Notes: generated by a model from the sequence alone, not told the origin. 64,000 nt of DNA from Asticcacaulis sp. ZE23SCel15 (GCF_030505395.1 NZ_CP130044.1:124001-188000), one strand, 5' to 3'. Positions 1 to 8,726 are shown, numbered from the stretch's first letter. Numbers and translations: made by a program.

Positions 1-24
1 GGCGAGGGACTAAAATAACTCATA

Positions 25-60
25 GAAAAAGCGTTGCAACCAGATGATCACAACGCTTTT
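25..60 (-). terminator. Rho-independent terminator of rpsU
   Basis: A 10-bp stem (AAAAGCGTTG at 27-36 with CAACGCTTTT at 51-60) lies just past the rpsU stop codon. Read on the minus strand it ends in a run of T residues, the usual form of an intrinsic terminator. Confidence 0.8.
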
Positions 61-83
61 ATCTCTGCAATAGACTGCGTGTA

Positions 84-320
84 TTAGGCGCGCGCTGGGC
101 GTGCGGGCATAGGCGCGCCACCTTCGCGTTGAAGGCGCTTGCGGGCCAGCTTGCGCGCACGGCGTACGGCTTCAGCCTGCTGACGGGCGCGCTTCTCGGA
201 GGGCTTCTCATAGTGTACGTGACGCTTCATTTCGCGGAAGGAACCTTCACGCTGCATCTTCTTCTTGAGGGCTTTCAGGGCCTGATCGACGTTGTTGTCA
301 CGGACAAAAATCTGAACCAG
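84..320 (-). CDS. rpsU: 30S ribosomal protein S21, probable CTG start
   Basis: S21 is a small basic protein of the 30S subunit that helps initiation complexes form. The product reads [20 protein letters not shown] and then a highly basic Arg/Lys tail, which is the full S21 family pattern. Homology to S21 begins exactly at a CTG codon (318-320). A GGAGAG ribosome-binding site sits 6 bases upstream (327-332). The only in-frame ATG lies 33 codons further up and would add residues with no S21 character, so I place the start at CTG, giving 78 residues. The gene diverges from a COQ9-family gene, an arrangement known in alphaproteobacteria. Function is near certain; the start codon is inferred. Confidence 0.92.
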   Translation of the reverse strand: MVQIFVRDNNVDQALKALKKKMQREGSFREMKRHVHYEKPSEKRARQQAEAVRRARKLARKRLQREGGAPMPARPARA

Positions 321-427
321 AGGAATCTCTCCATTCTTGCTTGATGCCGAGGGGCTTGCCCGGATCGGCGACTGGTTACGACCAGCCCCTCTGAATGAAG
401 CGATAGCAACCGTGGTCAATTAAAATC

Positions 428-456
428 TGAAAACCCGCAAACACCAGTCTGCGGGC
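428..456 (-). promoter_or_regulatory. Hairpin with T-run upstream of rpsU (possible attenuator)
   Basis: CCCGCA (434-439) pairs with TGCGGG (450-455) around a 10-base loop. On the minus strand the hairpin is followed by TTTTCAGATTTTA. It stands about 110 bases in front of the chosen rpsU start, so it could end or attenuate leader transcription. This is inference from structure only. Confidence 0.4.
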
Positions 457-605
457 ATGTAGGGGAGTGCTCATACATCAACATCTTTAAGGAGTTTAGC
501 CAAACTGGCACAAGAAAAAGCGCATTTCGCGCGAAATTTGCCATAATGCCGCACACGGCTACCAATCCCTTGGCGCGACGGGGGTTTAGGGGTATCTTTG
601 GGGCC

Positions 606-1271
606 ATGACGACCTCACCCCTCAAAGCCCTCGAAGCTGACCTGGCCACCACCACCGCGAAATTGATGCCGGATTTGGGCCTCAATAGCACGAGTTTGCG
701 CCGCGCCGCCGCCCATATCGGCCTGACACCCGCCGAATCCGACCTGATCTGCCCCAACGGCCCACGCGATATCGCGGCTGTACTGTGGCGCAGCCATGAT
801 GCGGCGTGGCTGGCTGTAGTTGAGGCCACCGATATGACGGGCATGAAAGTACGTGAGAAGATATCCTTTTTGCTGACCACGCGGCTGGATCAGGCCGCGG
901 TTGAAGAATCGGTCACCCACCGGCTGTTCGGCTATCTGATGCTGCCGCAGCATCTGGGATTGCTGAAATCTCTGGTCTGGGACAGCGCCGATACCATCTG
1001 GCGCAAGGCCGGCGATCAGGCGCTCGATGAAAACCATTATTCCAAGCGACTGATTGTATCGGGGATTCTGACCACGGCGCTGACCACCCGTCTGGCCCAA
1101 GGTAAGGCCGCTCAGGACGATCAGATCGCCCGCAATATCGACGCCGTCATGGCCTATGAAAAGTTCAAGGCCAAATCTGGTTTTAAACCCGAACAGACCC
1201 TGCTCGATATCGCCGCCAAGCTCGGCGCCCTACGCTTCGGCAAGGCGAAAACTGAACCCGCACAAAGTTAA
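606..1271 (+). CDS. COQ9-family protein (rpsU-divergent)
   Basis: COQ9-family proteins are lipid-binding TetR-fold proteins that assist ubiquinone synthesis. The bacterial branch is known for lying divergent from rpsU, as here. The C-terminal half carries the typical helical core, with a hydrophobic stretch around KRLIVSGILTTALTTRL. I chose the ATG at 606 (MTTSPLKALEADL), giving 221 residues; an in-frame ATG at 546 would add 20 residues rich in Arg and Gly that look non-coding. The gene faces purK convergently, with a palindromic repeat between them. The biochemical role in this organism is inferred from the family. Confidence 0.8.
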   Translation: MTTSPLKALEADLATTTAKLMPDLGLNSTSLRRAAAHIGLTPAESDLICPNGPRDIAAVLWRSHDAAWLAVVEATDMTGMKVREKISFLLTTRLDQAAVEESVTHRLFGYLMLPQHLGLLKSLVWDSADTIWRKAGDQALDENHYSKRLIVSGILTTALTTRLAQGKAAQDDQIARNIDAVMAYEKFKAKSGFKPEQTLLDIAAKLGALRFGKAKTEPAQS

Positions 1272-1273
1272 GT

Positions 1274-1421
1274 AAGAGCCCCCACCACCATTTCGCTACG
1301 CTCATGGTCCCCCTCCCCGGCACGCCAGGGAGGTATAAGAAATTACAGCTTAAATCATACCTCCCCAGTTTACTGGGGAGGGGGACCGCGACCGTTCACG
1401 GTCGGGGTGGTGGGGGCTCTT
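1274..1421. repeat. Dispersed bipartite hairpin repeat, inverted pair
   Basis: The whole gap between the COQ9-family stop and the purK stop is one large imperfect palindrome. It opens with AAGAGCCCCCACCACC and closes with GGTGGTGGGGGCTCTT. Each arm has two small hairpins, one with GGTCCCCCTCCCC and GGGAGGTAT ends, and a second with variable stems such as CGACCGTTCACGGTCG. The same modules recur at many sites in this window. Between convergent genes it could serve as a two-way terminator. Confidence 0.85.
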
Positions 1422-2507
1422 CTAAACTCTTCCCTTGATCCGGTTGATGTGGCCCATCTTGCGGCCCTCACGCGGCTCATCCTTGCCATAGACATAAAGC
1501 CGTGCGCTGTCCTCAGCCGACAATGTCTCCCACGCCAGCACATCCGGCCCCAAAAGGTTGGTCATTTCAACCTGAAAACGGGCTGACGCGTCCCCCAGCG
1601 GCCATCCGGCGACGGCGCGGATATGCTGCTCAAACTGATCACACAGACACCCATCCTGCGTCCAGTGGCCCGTATTGTGAACCCGCGGGGCGATTTCATT
1701 AAGCAAAAGACTGTCATCACTCAACACAAACAATTCGACGCCCAGAACGCCCACATAATCAAGACCTTCCAGCACACGGGTGGCGATCTCCACAGCATTA
1801 GCGCGCAGGGATTCCGACACATATGCGGGCGCGATGGTCGTCGATAAAATCCCGCCGACATGGTGGTTTTCACCGATGGGATAGGTCTTGACCTCCCCCC
1901 CAAAGCCGCGCGCCGCGATCACCGAGACTTCGCGCACGAAATCAGCCTTCGCCTCAAGGATCGCCGCCCGCCCACCAAGGCTTGCGTAGGCCGCGTCAAT
2001 GTCGGCCACATCTCTGATCCACACCTGGCCCTTGCCGTCATAGCCTTCGCGGCGCGTCTTCAGCAGCGACGGCACGCCCAGGCGCGCGACACCGGCCTTG
2101 AGGTCATCAAGCAAATCCACCTCATGGAAATCGACCGTGCGAATACCGACCGAACGGGCAAAGCTTTTCTCACTCACGCGGTCCTGCGTGATGCCCAGTG
2201 CGCGCGCATTGGGGGCGACCCGCGCCCCACCGGCCAGCAAATGCTCTAACGACGCCACCGGAATGTTCTCAAACTCAAAGGTCACGACATCGCATTGGGC
2301 GGCAAATTTATCGAGCGCGTCCAGATCAGTATAGCGCGCCACTTTCGACAGGGCCGACACACTGGCCGCAGGCAATTCGGCGTCAGGGCCAAACACCACG
2401 ACCTTGAACCCCAGACGCGACGCTGCCTGAGACAACATCCGCCCCAGTTGGCCGTCACCTAAAATACCGATCTTTGCCCCAAGGGGTAAGGATTTATCGT
2501 GGCGCAT
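1422..2507 (-). CDS. purK: N5-carboxyaminoimidazole ribonucleotide synthase
   Basis: PurK uses ATP and bicarbonate to convert AIR to N5-CAIR in de novo purine synthesis. The 361-residue product has the ATP-grasp layout: an N-terminal GILGDGQLGRML nucleotide-fold motif, a central TRREGYDGKGQ loop, and the late NEIAPRVHNTGHWT signature near residues 265-280. The ATG at 2507 overlaps the purE stop by one base (TAATG), so the two are co-translated. The order purE-purK is the common bacterial one. Length is normal for the family. Confidence 0.96.
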   Translation of the reverse strand: MRHDKSLPLGAKIGILGDGQLGRMLSQAASRLGFKVVVFGPDAELPAASVSALSKVARYTDLDALDKFAAQCDVVTFEFENIPVASLEHLLAGGARVAPNARALGITQDRVSEKSFARSVGIRTVDFHEVDLLDDLKAGVARLGVPSLLKTRREGYDGKGQVWIRDVADIDAAYASLGGRAAILEAKADFVREVSVIAARGFGGEVKTYPIGENHHVGGILSTTIAPAYVSESLRANAVEIATRVLEGLDYVGVLGVELFVLSDDSLLLNEIAPRVHNTGHWTQDGCLCDQFEQHIRAVAGWPLGDASARFQVEMTNLLGPDVLAWETLSAEDSARLYVYGKDEPREGRKMGHINRIKGRV

Positions 2508-2998
2508 TAATCTTCCACACTCTCAGGCACGCCGTCCGTTTGCGCCTGACGCAAGGCATCGACCCGCGCGGCCAACTCAGCATCATTCAGCGCCAGAATC
2601 TGCGCCGCCAGCAATCCGGCGTTCTTCGCCCCCGCCTCACCGACGGCCAAAGTCCCTACCGGCACTCCGCCCGGCATCTGCACGATCGACAGCAGCAAAT
2701 CGATACCTTTCAGGCCATCACGCACCGGCACCGGCACCCCAAGCACCGGCAGCGGCGTCAGTGACGCGGTCATGCCTGGCAAGTGCGCCGCCCCACCGGC
2801 ACCGGCGATAATCACCTTGAAACCGGCAGCTTTAGCGCCCTTGGCAAAGTCCACCATCCGCTCCGGAGTGCGGTGCGCAGACACCACTTTCGCCTCATAG
2901 GCGACGCCCAGTTTGTCCAGCATATCAGCCGCGTGCTTCATGACCGGCCAGTCCGAGCGAGACCCCATGATAATTGCGACTTGCGGCGATGTAGCCAT
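2507..2998 (-). CDS. purE: N5-carboxyaminoimidazole ribonucleotide mutase
   Basis: PurE moves the carboxyl group of N5-CAIR to give CAIR, the step after PurK. The product shows the class I motifs [12 protein letters not shown] near the N terminus, SAHRTPERM with the catalytic His, and [12 protein letters not shown] chose the ATG at 2998 ([15 protein letters not shown]), which matches the family N terminus and gives 163 residues; the upstream in-frame start at 3022 adds eight residues without family support. It is the first gene of the purE-purK operon. Confidence 0.95.
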   Translation of the reverse strand: MATSPQVAIIMGSRSDWPVMKHAADMLDKLGVAYEAKVVSAHRTPERMVDFAKGAKAAGFKVIIAGAGGAAHLPGMTASLTPLPVLGVPVPVRDGLKGIDLLLSIVQMPGGVPVGTLAVGEAGAKNAGLLAAQILALNDAELAARVDALRQAQTDGVPESVED

Positions 2999-3241
2999 GT
3001 GCGGCGGTGTCCTTAACGGCATTTTTGGAAAGGCGCGGAGTATAGGGAGAAACGCCCCCGTAGCAAGTGCTGATTTCGGGACTATTCTCCAACTTATCCC
3101 CTGCCTTAAAAACCTGTTCTCTTAACCAAAAAATCTTGTCCCAATTCCATTGCGATGCGGTATAGTTGCCGCAATCACCGGCTAAATGTCGGCACAGGGC
3201 CCGCATATCCTCCCCATCTCAGGCTATAAGAGTTTCGACCT

Positions 3242-4108
3242 ATGGGTTTAGACCCCACGCATTATAAAACCGCGCACGAAGGATCAGGCGGCGGTCAAGG
3301 CTCTGCGGAGGTAACACCGGCGGAACCCCAAAGCGTGTTCGCCTCGACGGCATCGATGCAAAGCCTGCTGCAATCCTATTTCGAGGAAATGCAGATCACC
3401 CCGCAGCCCGCCGCCAATTCCAACGCGCCCAAGCCTGCGGCACCCGCAAGCACCGTCAAGATCACCCCACCCGCGCCTAAGCCCGCCGCCGCACCCGTTA
3501 AAAGTGACCGCGAGAACCCTTCCCGCGAACATTGGCCGGATGAGGCCAAACGCCTGATCGAGACCCTGACGCGCCAGAACCGCGACCTTAAGGCCGGTGT
3601 TAAGATATTGCAGGAACGCCTCGCCCAGACTGAAAACCTGGCCAACTCAGACGTTCTGACCCCGACCCTCAACCGCCGTGCCTTCCTGCGCGAAGTCCAC
3701 CGCGCCATGGCCGACTGCCGCCGCTATGATCAGCAGGCCTGTCTGGTCTTTCTCGATCTGGATGGGTTTAAATTCATCAACGACACCTATGGCCACGCCG
3801 CCGGTGATCAGGCCCTGATCCATGTCGCCGACCTGCTGCTGGCCAATACCCGCGAAGGTGACAGCATCGGCCGGCTGGGCGGGGATGAATTTGCCATCCT
3901 GCTGCGCCACGCCGATCTGGCCTCCGCCAAGGTCAAGGCCATGAAACTTGAGGCCGAACTGAATATCGCCACCTTCCCGCACAAGAACCTGTTCCTCAAG
4001 GTCGGCGGATCGTTCGGGGTGCGCGCCTTCTCAGGCCAGAAAACCGCCGAAGCCTGGGTTTCCGAAGCGGATGCCGCCATGTTCCTGATGAAAAAATCAT
4101 CGCGCTAG
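3242..4108 (+). CDS. Diguanylate cyclase with GGDEF domain
   Basis: The C-terminal half is a GGDEF domain that makes cyclic di-GMP from two GTP. Visible motifs are DVLTPTLNRRAF (about 137-148), the metal site FLDLDGFKFIND (170-181), an intact RLGGDEFAILL (211-221), and an inhibitory-site R204-x-x-D207 five residues before GGDEF. It is therefore probably active and product-inhibited. Residues 50-90 are Pro/Ala rich, and 100-135 look like a short coiled coil feeding the domain. No membrane segment is seen, so it should be cytoplasmic. The signal it senses is unknown. Confidence 0.88.
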   Translation: MGLDPTHYKTAHEGSGGGQGSAEVTPAEPQSVFASTASMQSLLQSYFEEMQITPQPAANSNAPKPAAPASTVKITPPAPKPAAAPVKSDRENPSREHWPDEAKRLIETLTRQNRDLKAGVKILQERLAQTENLANSDVLTPTLNRRAFLREVHRAMADCRRYDQQACLVFLDLDGFKFINDTYGHAAGDQALIHVADLLLANTREGDSIGRLGGDEFAILLRHADLASAKVKAMKLEAELNIATFPHKNLFLKVGGSFGVRAFSGQKTAEAWVSEADAAMFLMKKSSR

Positions 4109-4285
4109 CAGGGGCACGGCCCCTGCACCCGGAATGTTTTAGGTATTTCTTGCAGAGGCATTTGTTTTCAGTGATTAACTCCGCAGTCACTTGAAAGTGG
4201 ATATAAAGAGATTAAATATAGCAGTTGATAAGCTTGTGATTTTGGCAAGTATATATGCAGAATAGGCCACAAAACTTGGGGTGTT

Positions 4286-4981
4286 ATGAAGAGGCGCACA
4301 GTAATACACTCAAATAGGATCAAGCAAATTCGTAATCACACAATGCGACCGGTGGCGCAGCGACAGTGGTGGCAAAGGGTATTAAGTTCGCTTACACTGG
4401 AGCGAAGCGTCAAGATTACAACGATATGCACCCATTTGGTTGTTATAATTGGTGGCGGGGCAGCGGCTTGGGCTTTCGTCTGGCAAACGGCCGAGAAAGC
4501 CTCTTTGCGTGACGACGCAAAATTTAATGGCAAATGGACAGATGAGGGCTGCGTAAACTGCAGTGAACCTGCGCTTGGCCACTACGTCACCATTGAATTG
4601 ACATCTGACAAGGGGCAGATATCAGGCGTAATCGATGCTAGCGATCCAAGCGAAAAGCCTATTTATGATGAAACTAAAGCAAAGACGCCCCAAGAGAAGG
4701 CGATCGCGCTCGCGAGTAACAATATTTGGAGCAGCCGACATAAGTTTATTTCGCTCACAGGAACTAGGTGGCTCGACACTGGAACCGTGCAAATCATCGA
4801 TGTGGTAAACGGAAAGATGGTAAATTATGGGCGGGCTCGAATTTCAGCTAAGGACGGAGTACTAAACTGGCACCTTATTGAAGGAGCGCCGATGCTACCA
4901 AGGGATATTACTTTATACCGCCTCGATGACTTACCTGATGGGGCCGAAATGCAGACATCTAGCACAGCCTCAAACAAGTAA
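4286..4981 (+). CDS. Hypothetical single-pass membrane protein
   Basis: I do not recognise this 231-residue product. A basic N terminus (about residues 1-42) leads into one membrane helix near 47-67 (THLVVIIGGGAAAWAFVW), after which the chain is probably periplasmic. A CVNC pair follows at the start of the soluble part. Base composition is lower in GC than its neighbours and the codon use is more relaxed, which suggests recent arrival. An internal ATG at 4343 (MRPVAQRQW) is an alternative start. It stands alone between the cyclase gene and the DUF559 element. Confidence 0.55.
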   Translation: MKRRTVIHSNRIKQIRNHTMRPVAQRQWWQRVLSSLTLERSVKITTICTHLVVIIGGGAAAWAFVWQTAEKASLRDDAKFNGKWTDEGCVNCSEPALGHYVTIELTSDKGQISGVIDASDPSEKPIYDETKAKTPQEKAIALASNNIWSSRHKFISLTGTRWLDTGTVQIIDVVNGKMVNYGRARISAKDGVLNWHLIEGAPMLPRDITLYRLDDLPDGAEMQTSSTASNK

Positions 4982-5045
4982 GCGAAATATACTTAGGCAC
5001 TAACACTGGCACAACATTCACATCGGAAGCAGAATAGCCTCAATT

Positions 5046-5104
5046 CTCCTCCCTATCGCAGATGGGGAGGTGGCAGACCGCCAAAGGCGGGATGACGGAG
5101 GGGG
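5046..5104. repeat. Hairpin repeat, left copy flanking the DUF559 gene
   Basis: This copy runs CTCCTCCC, a short loop, GGGGAGGTGGC, a second hairpin (ACCGCCAAAGGCGG), then GACGGAGGGGG. It is the inverted counterpart of 5509-5566. The next bases, ATAGCGC, match the outer flank of the right half of the pair at 40.3 kb, so the shared unit extends a little further. Confidence 0.85.
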
Positions 5105-5141
5105 ATAGCGCTTCTGTTAATCAAACGCTACGCTCCCGGCC

Positions 5142-5504
5142 ATGACATCCCCACGAAAACACCAGTTCGCCAAAAAACTCCGGCGCGAAATGTCGCCCCC
5201 GGAAGTGCGACTGTGGGCACGCCTTCGCACGCGAGCTGAAGGCAATTTGGTGTTCCGCCGACAACACCCTGTTGGCCCGTATGTGCTTGATTTTTATTGC
5301 TCCGCAGCCAAACTCGCTATCGAAGTTGATGGCGCGCAGCACACTTTGGATGACCACCAAATCTGCGATATTAAACGCGATCAATGGCTGGCAGATCAGG
5401 GCATCCACACCTATCGTATCCCCGCCGTTCAGATCATGATAGACGCCGATGAAATGGCTGACGGGATTTACCGGCTGGCGTTTGAGCGTGTAGCCAAGCT
5501 CTGA
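5142..5504 (+). CDS. DUF559 (Vsr-like) endonuclease-domain protein
   Basis: DUF559 proteins carry a PD-(D/E)xK-type fold related to Vsr mismatch nucleases; their cellular role is not settled. The 120-residue product has the family opening (FAKKLRREMSPPEVRLWARLR) and a likely catalytic set D50 in YVLDFYC, E61 and D63 in IEVDGAQH. The length is that of a stand-alone family member. The gene is enclosed by inverted copies of a dispersed hairpin repeat, 37 bases before the start and 4 bases after the stop. That layout resembles a REP-associated gene cassette, though mobilisation is inferred. Confidence 0.88.
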   Translation: MTSPRKHQFAKKLRREMSPPEVRLWARLRTRAEGNLVFRRQHPVGPYVLDFYCSAAKLAIEVDGAQHTLDDHQICDIKRDQWLADQGIHTYRIPAVQIMIDADEMADGIYRLAFERVAKL

Positions 5505-5508
5505 GCAG

Positions 5509-5566
5509 CCCCCTCCGTCGCGGACTTCGCCGCGCCACCTCCCCATTGCTACGCAACAGGGAGGAG
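5509..5566. repeat. Hairpin repeat, right copy flanking the DUF559 gene
   Basis: This is the reverse complement of the 5046-5104 type: CCCCCTCCGTCGCG, CGCGCCACCTCCCC, then a loop and GGGAGGAG. It begins four bases after the DUF559 stop. The two copies are about equal in length (59 and 58 bases). Confidence 0.85.
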
Positions 5567-5612
5567 AAAAGGAACTTATCCCCGCACCCGCCGTTTGGCC
5601 CATGCTTAGGGA

Positions 5613-6212
5613 ATGGAATCCGGCACGCACACGGCTGAGCGCTATACGCCCGAAGAACGGCGGGCGAAGCTGCGCGCGTTTGCCGACCGGATGTTGGATC
5701 ATCTTGAGGATCTGGCCCCGCCGCAGGACGTGGTGGAGGTTGAACGCGGTCTGCGCACCGGCCTGCTGATTGAGCGGCTCTATGCCCGCGTCGATACGGC
5801 TGAACGCACCGAGCGGGCCAATCCTAAACCGCGCACCGACGAAGAGATTGAGGCCGACGTCGCCAAAAGCCGCGCCGAATGGGCGGCCAAGATCAACGGT
5901 CTGCGTCTTGAGCGTGAGGCCCGTGAAGCCAAGGCCGCCGCCCACATTGCACAGCAGGCTCCTGTGGCCGCGCCTAAACCGGCCTACGCTCCGGCTATGA
6001 AAGCCTCATTAGGCGCCTTGTGTCAGCATGAGGTTTTGAAACATTTTGCCGATGAGCTTGAGGACGAGTTGGAAAACGGTTTGAACCCCGATTGGGTTCC
6101 ACCTCCTAAACCTGAGCCGCCTCTGGCCCGGTTTATTGATACCGAAGACCCGCTGAACGCTCCGGTTCAACACTGGCGTGTGACGGAACGCCCCAACTCC
6201 GGCAGCGGTTAG
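5613..6212 (+). CDS. Hypothetical charged, coiled-coil-prone protein
   Basis: I do not recognise this 199-residue protein. It is rich in Glu, Arg and Ala, with probable long helices at about 12-70 and 80-115 (DEEIEADVAKSRAEWAAKI). A Pro/Ala linker follows, then a C-terminal acidic and Pro-rich part. No signal peptide or membrane helix is visible, so it is probably cytoplasmic. Codon use resembles the surrounding core genes. It lies between two members of the hairpin repeat family. Confidence 0.6.
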   Translation: MESGTHTAERYTPEERRAKLRAFADRMLDHLEDLAPPQDVVEVERGLRTGLLIERLYARVDTAERTERANPKPRTDEEIEADVAKSRAEWAAKINGLRLEREAREAKAAAHIAQQAPVAAPKPAYAPAMKASLGALCQHEVLKHFADELEDELENGLNPDWVPPPKPEPPLARFIDTEDPLNAPVQHWRVTERPNSGSG

Positions 6213-6216
6213 CGTC

Positions 6217-6373
6217 AAAGAGCCCCCCACCGTCACGCCTTCGGCGCGCCACCTCCCCCAACAAGTTGGGGGAGTATAAGAAAAATGCCGCATCCCCTTC
6301 TTGCTTTTACTTCCCCATTTTAATGGGGAGGGGGACCGCGACCGTTTACGGTCAGGGTGGTGGGGGCTCTTTT
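6217..6373. repeat. Dispersed bipartite hairpin repeat, inverted pair
   Basis: It opens AAAGAGCCCCCCACCG and closes GGTGGTGGGGGCTCTTTT. The inner arms are CTCCCCCAACAAGTTGGGGGAG and TTCCCCATTTTAATGGGGA, with a perfect CGACCGTTTACGGTC type hairpin. The left arm mixes modules of the two subtypes. Confidence 0.8.
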
Positions 6374-6393
6374 CTTATACGATAATGACAATA

Positions 6394-6460
6394 CCCCTCC
6401 GTCAGGACGCTACGCGCCTGCCACCTCCCCATCTGCGCCAAACGGCTAGATAGGGAGGAG
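6394..6460. repeat. Dispersed hairpin repeat, single copy
   Basis: This copy reads CCCCTCCGTCAGGACGC, GCCACCTCCCC, then GGGAGGAG. It is the same subtype and orientation as the copy right of the DUF559 gene. Confidence 0.75.
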
Positions 6461-6519
6461 AAGATTGCGCGTCCCGTCCCGCCTACTCCAAGTTCCGGGT
6501 CAAGGGGGCTTTAAGTGCG

Positions 6520-7587
6520 CTACTTGAGCGCAGTGCCCCTTGCGGTGATCGGGCCGTCGAACTCCGCCTCAAGCTCATCCGCGGCGGCCCCTTCACGGGG
6601 GGCGGCGATGTCAGCCAGCGCGTCAAATTCATTAAAAAACTGATCGCGGAAATCGTCGATCTCGATCAGGATTTCATGATCCGATCCGGTCACTTCGACA
6701 TATTTACCCTTGGGCAGCTTCTTGGCAAAGGCCTTGGACGGGGCCTTCATAATGATGCTGTCTTCGCCGGAACAGACGACCGTAATCGGGGTTGTGACTT
6801 TTTTCAGCAGTTTCAGTTTGTCCTTAAGGAGGGTCTCCCCGATCTTGAGACAAAAGGCCAGCCACCCCCAGGTCGGCGTCCCCACCGCCAGATGCGGGCA
6901 GGCAAACAATTGCTCCTGCCAGATATCGTAACGCCGGCGATCGTGGGTCAGGGCATCGTTCTCAAACGTATGCTCAAACGGATCATCAAATAAATCAGGT
7001 ACATATTCGGTCGCCTGACCGTGATTGACCTTCCAGTCGCACTGGAACGTCACTGACCAAAGGGTGTGTTTACCCGTCTTGACCCTCAGCATAGGGTTAG
7101 ACAACAGCGCACCCGAAATACGCTCATCACCTTTGATCAGGGTCGCCAGATTGAGCGCCGCCCCCATCGAATGACCGACCATGATCCACGGCTTAGGGGC
7201 GCGGTCTTCAAACCCGTCCAGCAGCCGCTGAAAATCATCCAGAAACTCATCGGATGTCCGCGCATGGCATTTCAGCCGCTCCGGCAGCAGACGCGCCGAC
7301 AGCCCCTGCCCGCGCCAGTCATGAACCACGACACAGAAATTGCGCGACAGGATATCGCGCACGGTTTCATAATATTTTTCAATAGGTTCACCGCGACCGG
7401 GACTGATGAAGACCGTACCGCGTGGCTCGCCCTGCGCCGCCGCCCCGCCCGTCGGCACCCAATATCCCAGCCGTAAACGCAAACCACCCGCACCGCGATA
7501 CCATTCCCCGGCCCCGCCCGGCGGGCACATCGCCTCCGGTATGGACATCAAAGGCGCTTGGGTCGAAAGGGCGGCTATGCGGCTCAC
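6520..7587 (-). CDS. Alpha/beta hydrolase, lysophospholipase-like
   Basis: The 355-residue product belongs to the alpha/beta hydrolase fold, closest in pattern to lysophospholipase and monoglyceride lipase types. The nucleophile elbow is GHSMG with Ser140; a likely Asp is in VVCSGEDSI and the His in GSDHEIL. A cap-like insertion holds the CDWKVNHGQATEY stretch. No signal peptide is seen. The first start is GTG at 7587; the ATG at 7548 (MSIPEAM) is an alternative. It is followed 30 bases upstream by a methyltransferase gene on the same strand, so they may share a transcript. The substrate is unknown. Confidence 0.82.
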   Translation of the reverse strand: MSRIAALSTQAPLMSIPEAMCPPGGAGEWYRGAGGLRLRLGYWVPTGGAAAQGEPRGTVFISPGRGEPIEKYYETVRDILSRNFCVVVHDWRGQGLSARLLPERLKCHARTSDEFLDDFQRLLDGFEDRAPKPWIMVGHSMGAALNLATLIKGDERISGALLSNPMLRVKTGKHTLWSVTFQCDWKVNHGQATEYVPDLFDDPFEHTFENDALTHDRRRYDIWQEQLFACPHLAVGTPTWGWLAFCLKIGETLLKDKLKLLKKVTTPITVVCSGEDSIIMKAPSKAFAKKLPKGKYVEVTGSDHEILIEIDDFRDQFFNEFDALADIAAPREGAAADELEAEFDGPITARGTALK

Positions 7588-7617
7588 GTAAATTATCTCG
7601 TCTGCGGAGGCCGTAGT

Positions 7618-8580
7618 CTAAGGCTTCCTGAATTTCAGGGTCATACGGTCGCTTTCTCCGATTAATTCATAGAGCGCCCCGTCGAAGTCAGGATTAGAAG
7701 GCTCTCCGCGCTTCGCTGTCAAGCGTTGAGGCGGCAAGGTCCACACGCCAAAGGGGTGATCCTTGGAATCTTTCGGGTTGGCGTTGATTTCTGAGGCTTC
7801 GACAAAGGTGAAACCGACTTCGGTCGCCAGTTGCTTGACGAAGGGTTCCTGCACATAGCCGGAGGTCGCCGCCGGGTCCTGCACGTTACCGATGTCGGCG
7901 CGGTGCTGCTCGACCGCCAGCGTCCCGCCGGGTTTGAGGGCGGCGAACGCATCGGCAAAGGCTTTCTCGGCTATCCCCGCCGCCATCCAGTCATGTATAT
8001 TGAGGAAAAACAGCACCACATCGGCGCTGCCTGCGGGTGCCAAGGCCGTGCTGTTCGGGCCAAATTCGGTGATGCCGATTTCGCCGAACAGTTTTTTGTT
8101 CTCGCCAAAATGCTGGGTGTATTGTTCGCCCAGCGAGACCACGGCCTGACTGGAGGTTGCCGCCCCCGTCTCTGTGCCAGTTTCTGCGGTTTCAGAAGCC
8201 TCTTCGGCGGGGGCGCTGTTTTCAAACAGGGCGGCGATATATTTGCCCTTACCGCGCGCCAGATAGGGGGCCAGAATCTCAGTCATATAACCCGCACCGG
8301 GCCATACATCGATGACGGTATCGCCGGGCTTAATGCCAAAGAATTTAAGGGTTTCAAGGGGGTGACGAAACGGGTCGCGGGCCTTATTGAGCGGGTTGCG
8401 CCAGCCGCCAGCGACGGCCCATTCCAGAGTGCCTTCTTCGCCAGCAGCCACCGGCTCACCGTCCTGCGGCGGCGGGGTCTTTTTGCGGTTGACGCACGCA
8501 TAGACGCCGAAGGTCGAGCCCGTCAGCACCGCGCCCGCGATGCCTATGCCGATGAAGTCTCTTTTGGTTAAGGATACCAT
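7618..8580 (-). CDS. Exported SAM-methyltransferase-like protein
   Basis: The N terminus (SLTKRDFIGIGIAGAVLTGS) looks like a Tat-type or anchor signal with a KR pair. After it comes a class I methyltransferase-like fold: DTVIDVWPGAGYMTEILAPYL (about 95-115), and later ADVVLFFLNIHDW and LKPGGTLAVEQH. This matches the predicted exported methyltransferase group (COG4798). Whether such proteins methylate anything outside the cytoplasm is not known. An Ala/Glu/Thr-rich insertion lies at about 140-165. Length is 320 residues. Confidence 0.72.
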   Translation of the reverse strand: MVSLTKRDFIGIGIAGAVLTGSTFGVYACVNRKKTPPPQDGEPVAAGEEGTLEWAVAGGWRNPLNKARDPFRHPLETLKFFGIKPGDTVIDVWPGAGYMTEILAPYLARGKGKYIAALFENSAPAEEASETAETGTETGAATSSQAVVSLGEQYTQHFGENKKLFGEIGITEFGPNSTALAPAGSADVVLFFLNIHDWMAAGIAEKAFADAFAALKPGGTLAVEQHRADIGNVQDPAATSGYVQEPFVKQLATEVGFTFVEASEINANPKDSKDHPFGVWTLPPQRLTAKRGEPSNPDFDGALYELIGESDRMTLKFRKP

Positions 8581-8726
8581 CTTTGAGAGATTAAACCTTT
8601 TCCGCCTATTTCAACAGCCTTTTGCTGACGGCAACAGGTTAGGGGTCAGAACTGAAAAGTCAAAGATGAAAACGCGAAATTTTTGATAAATTCTCGCTAC
8701 TTATGCGGGTGGTATTAAAATAATCA

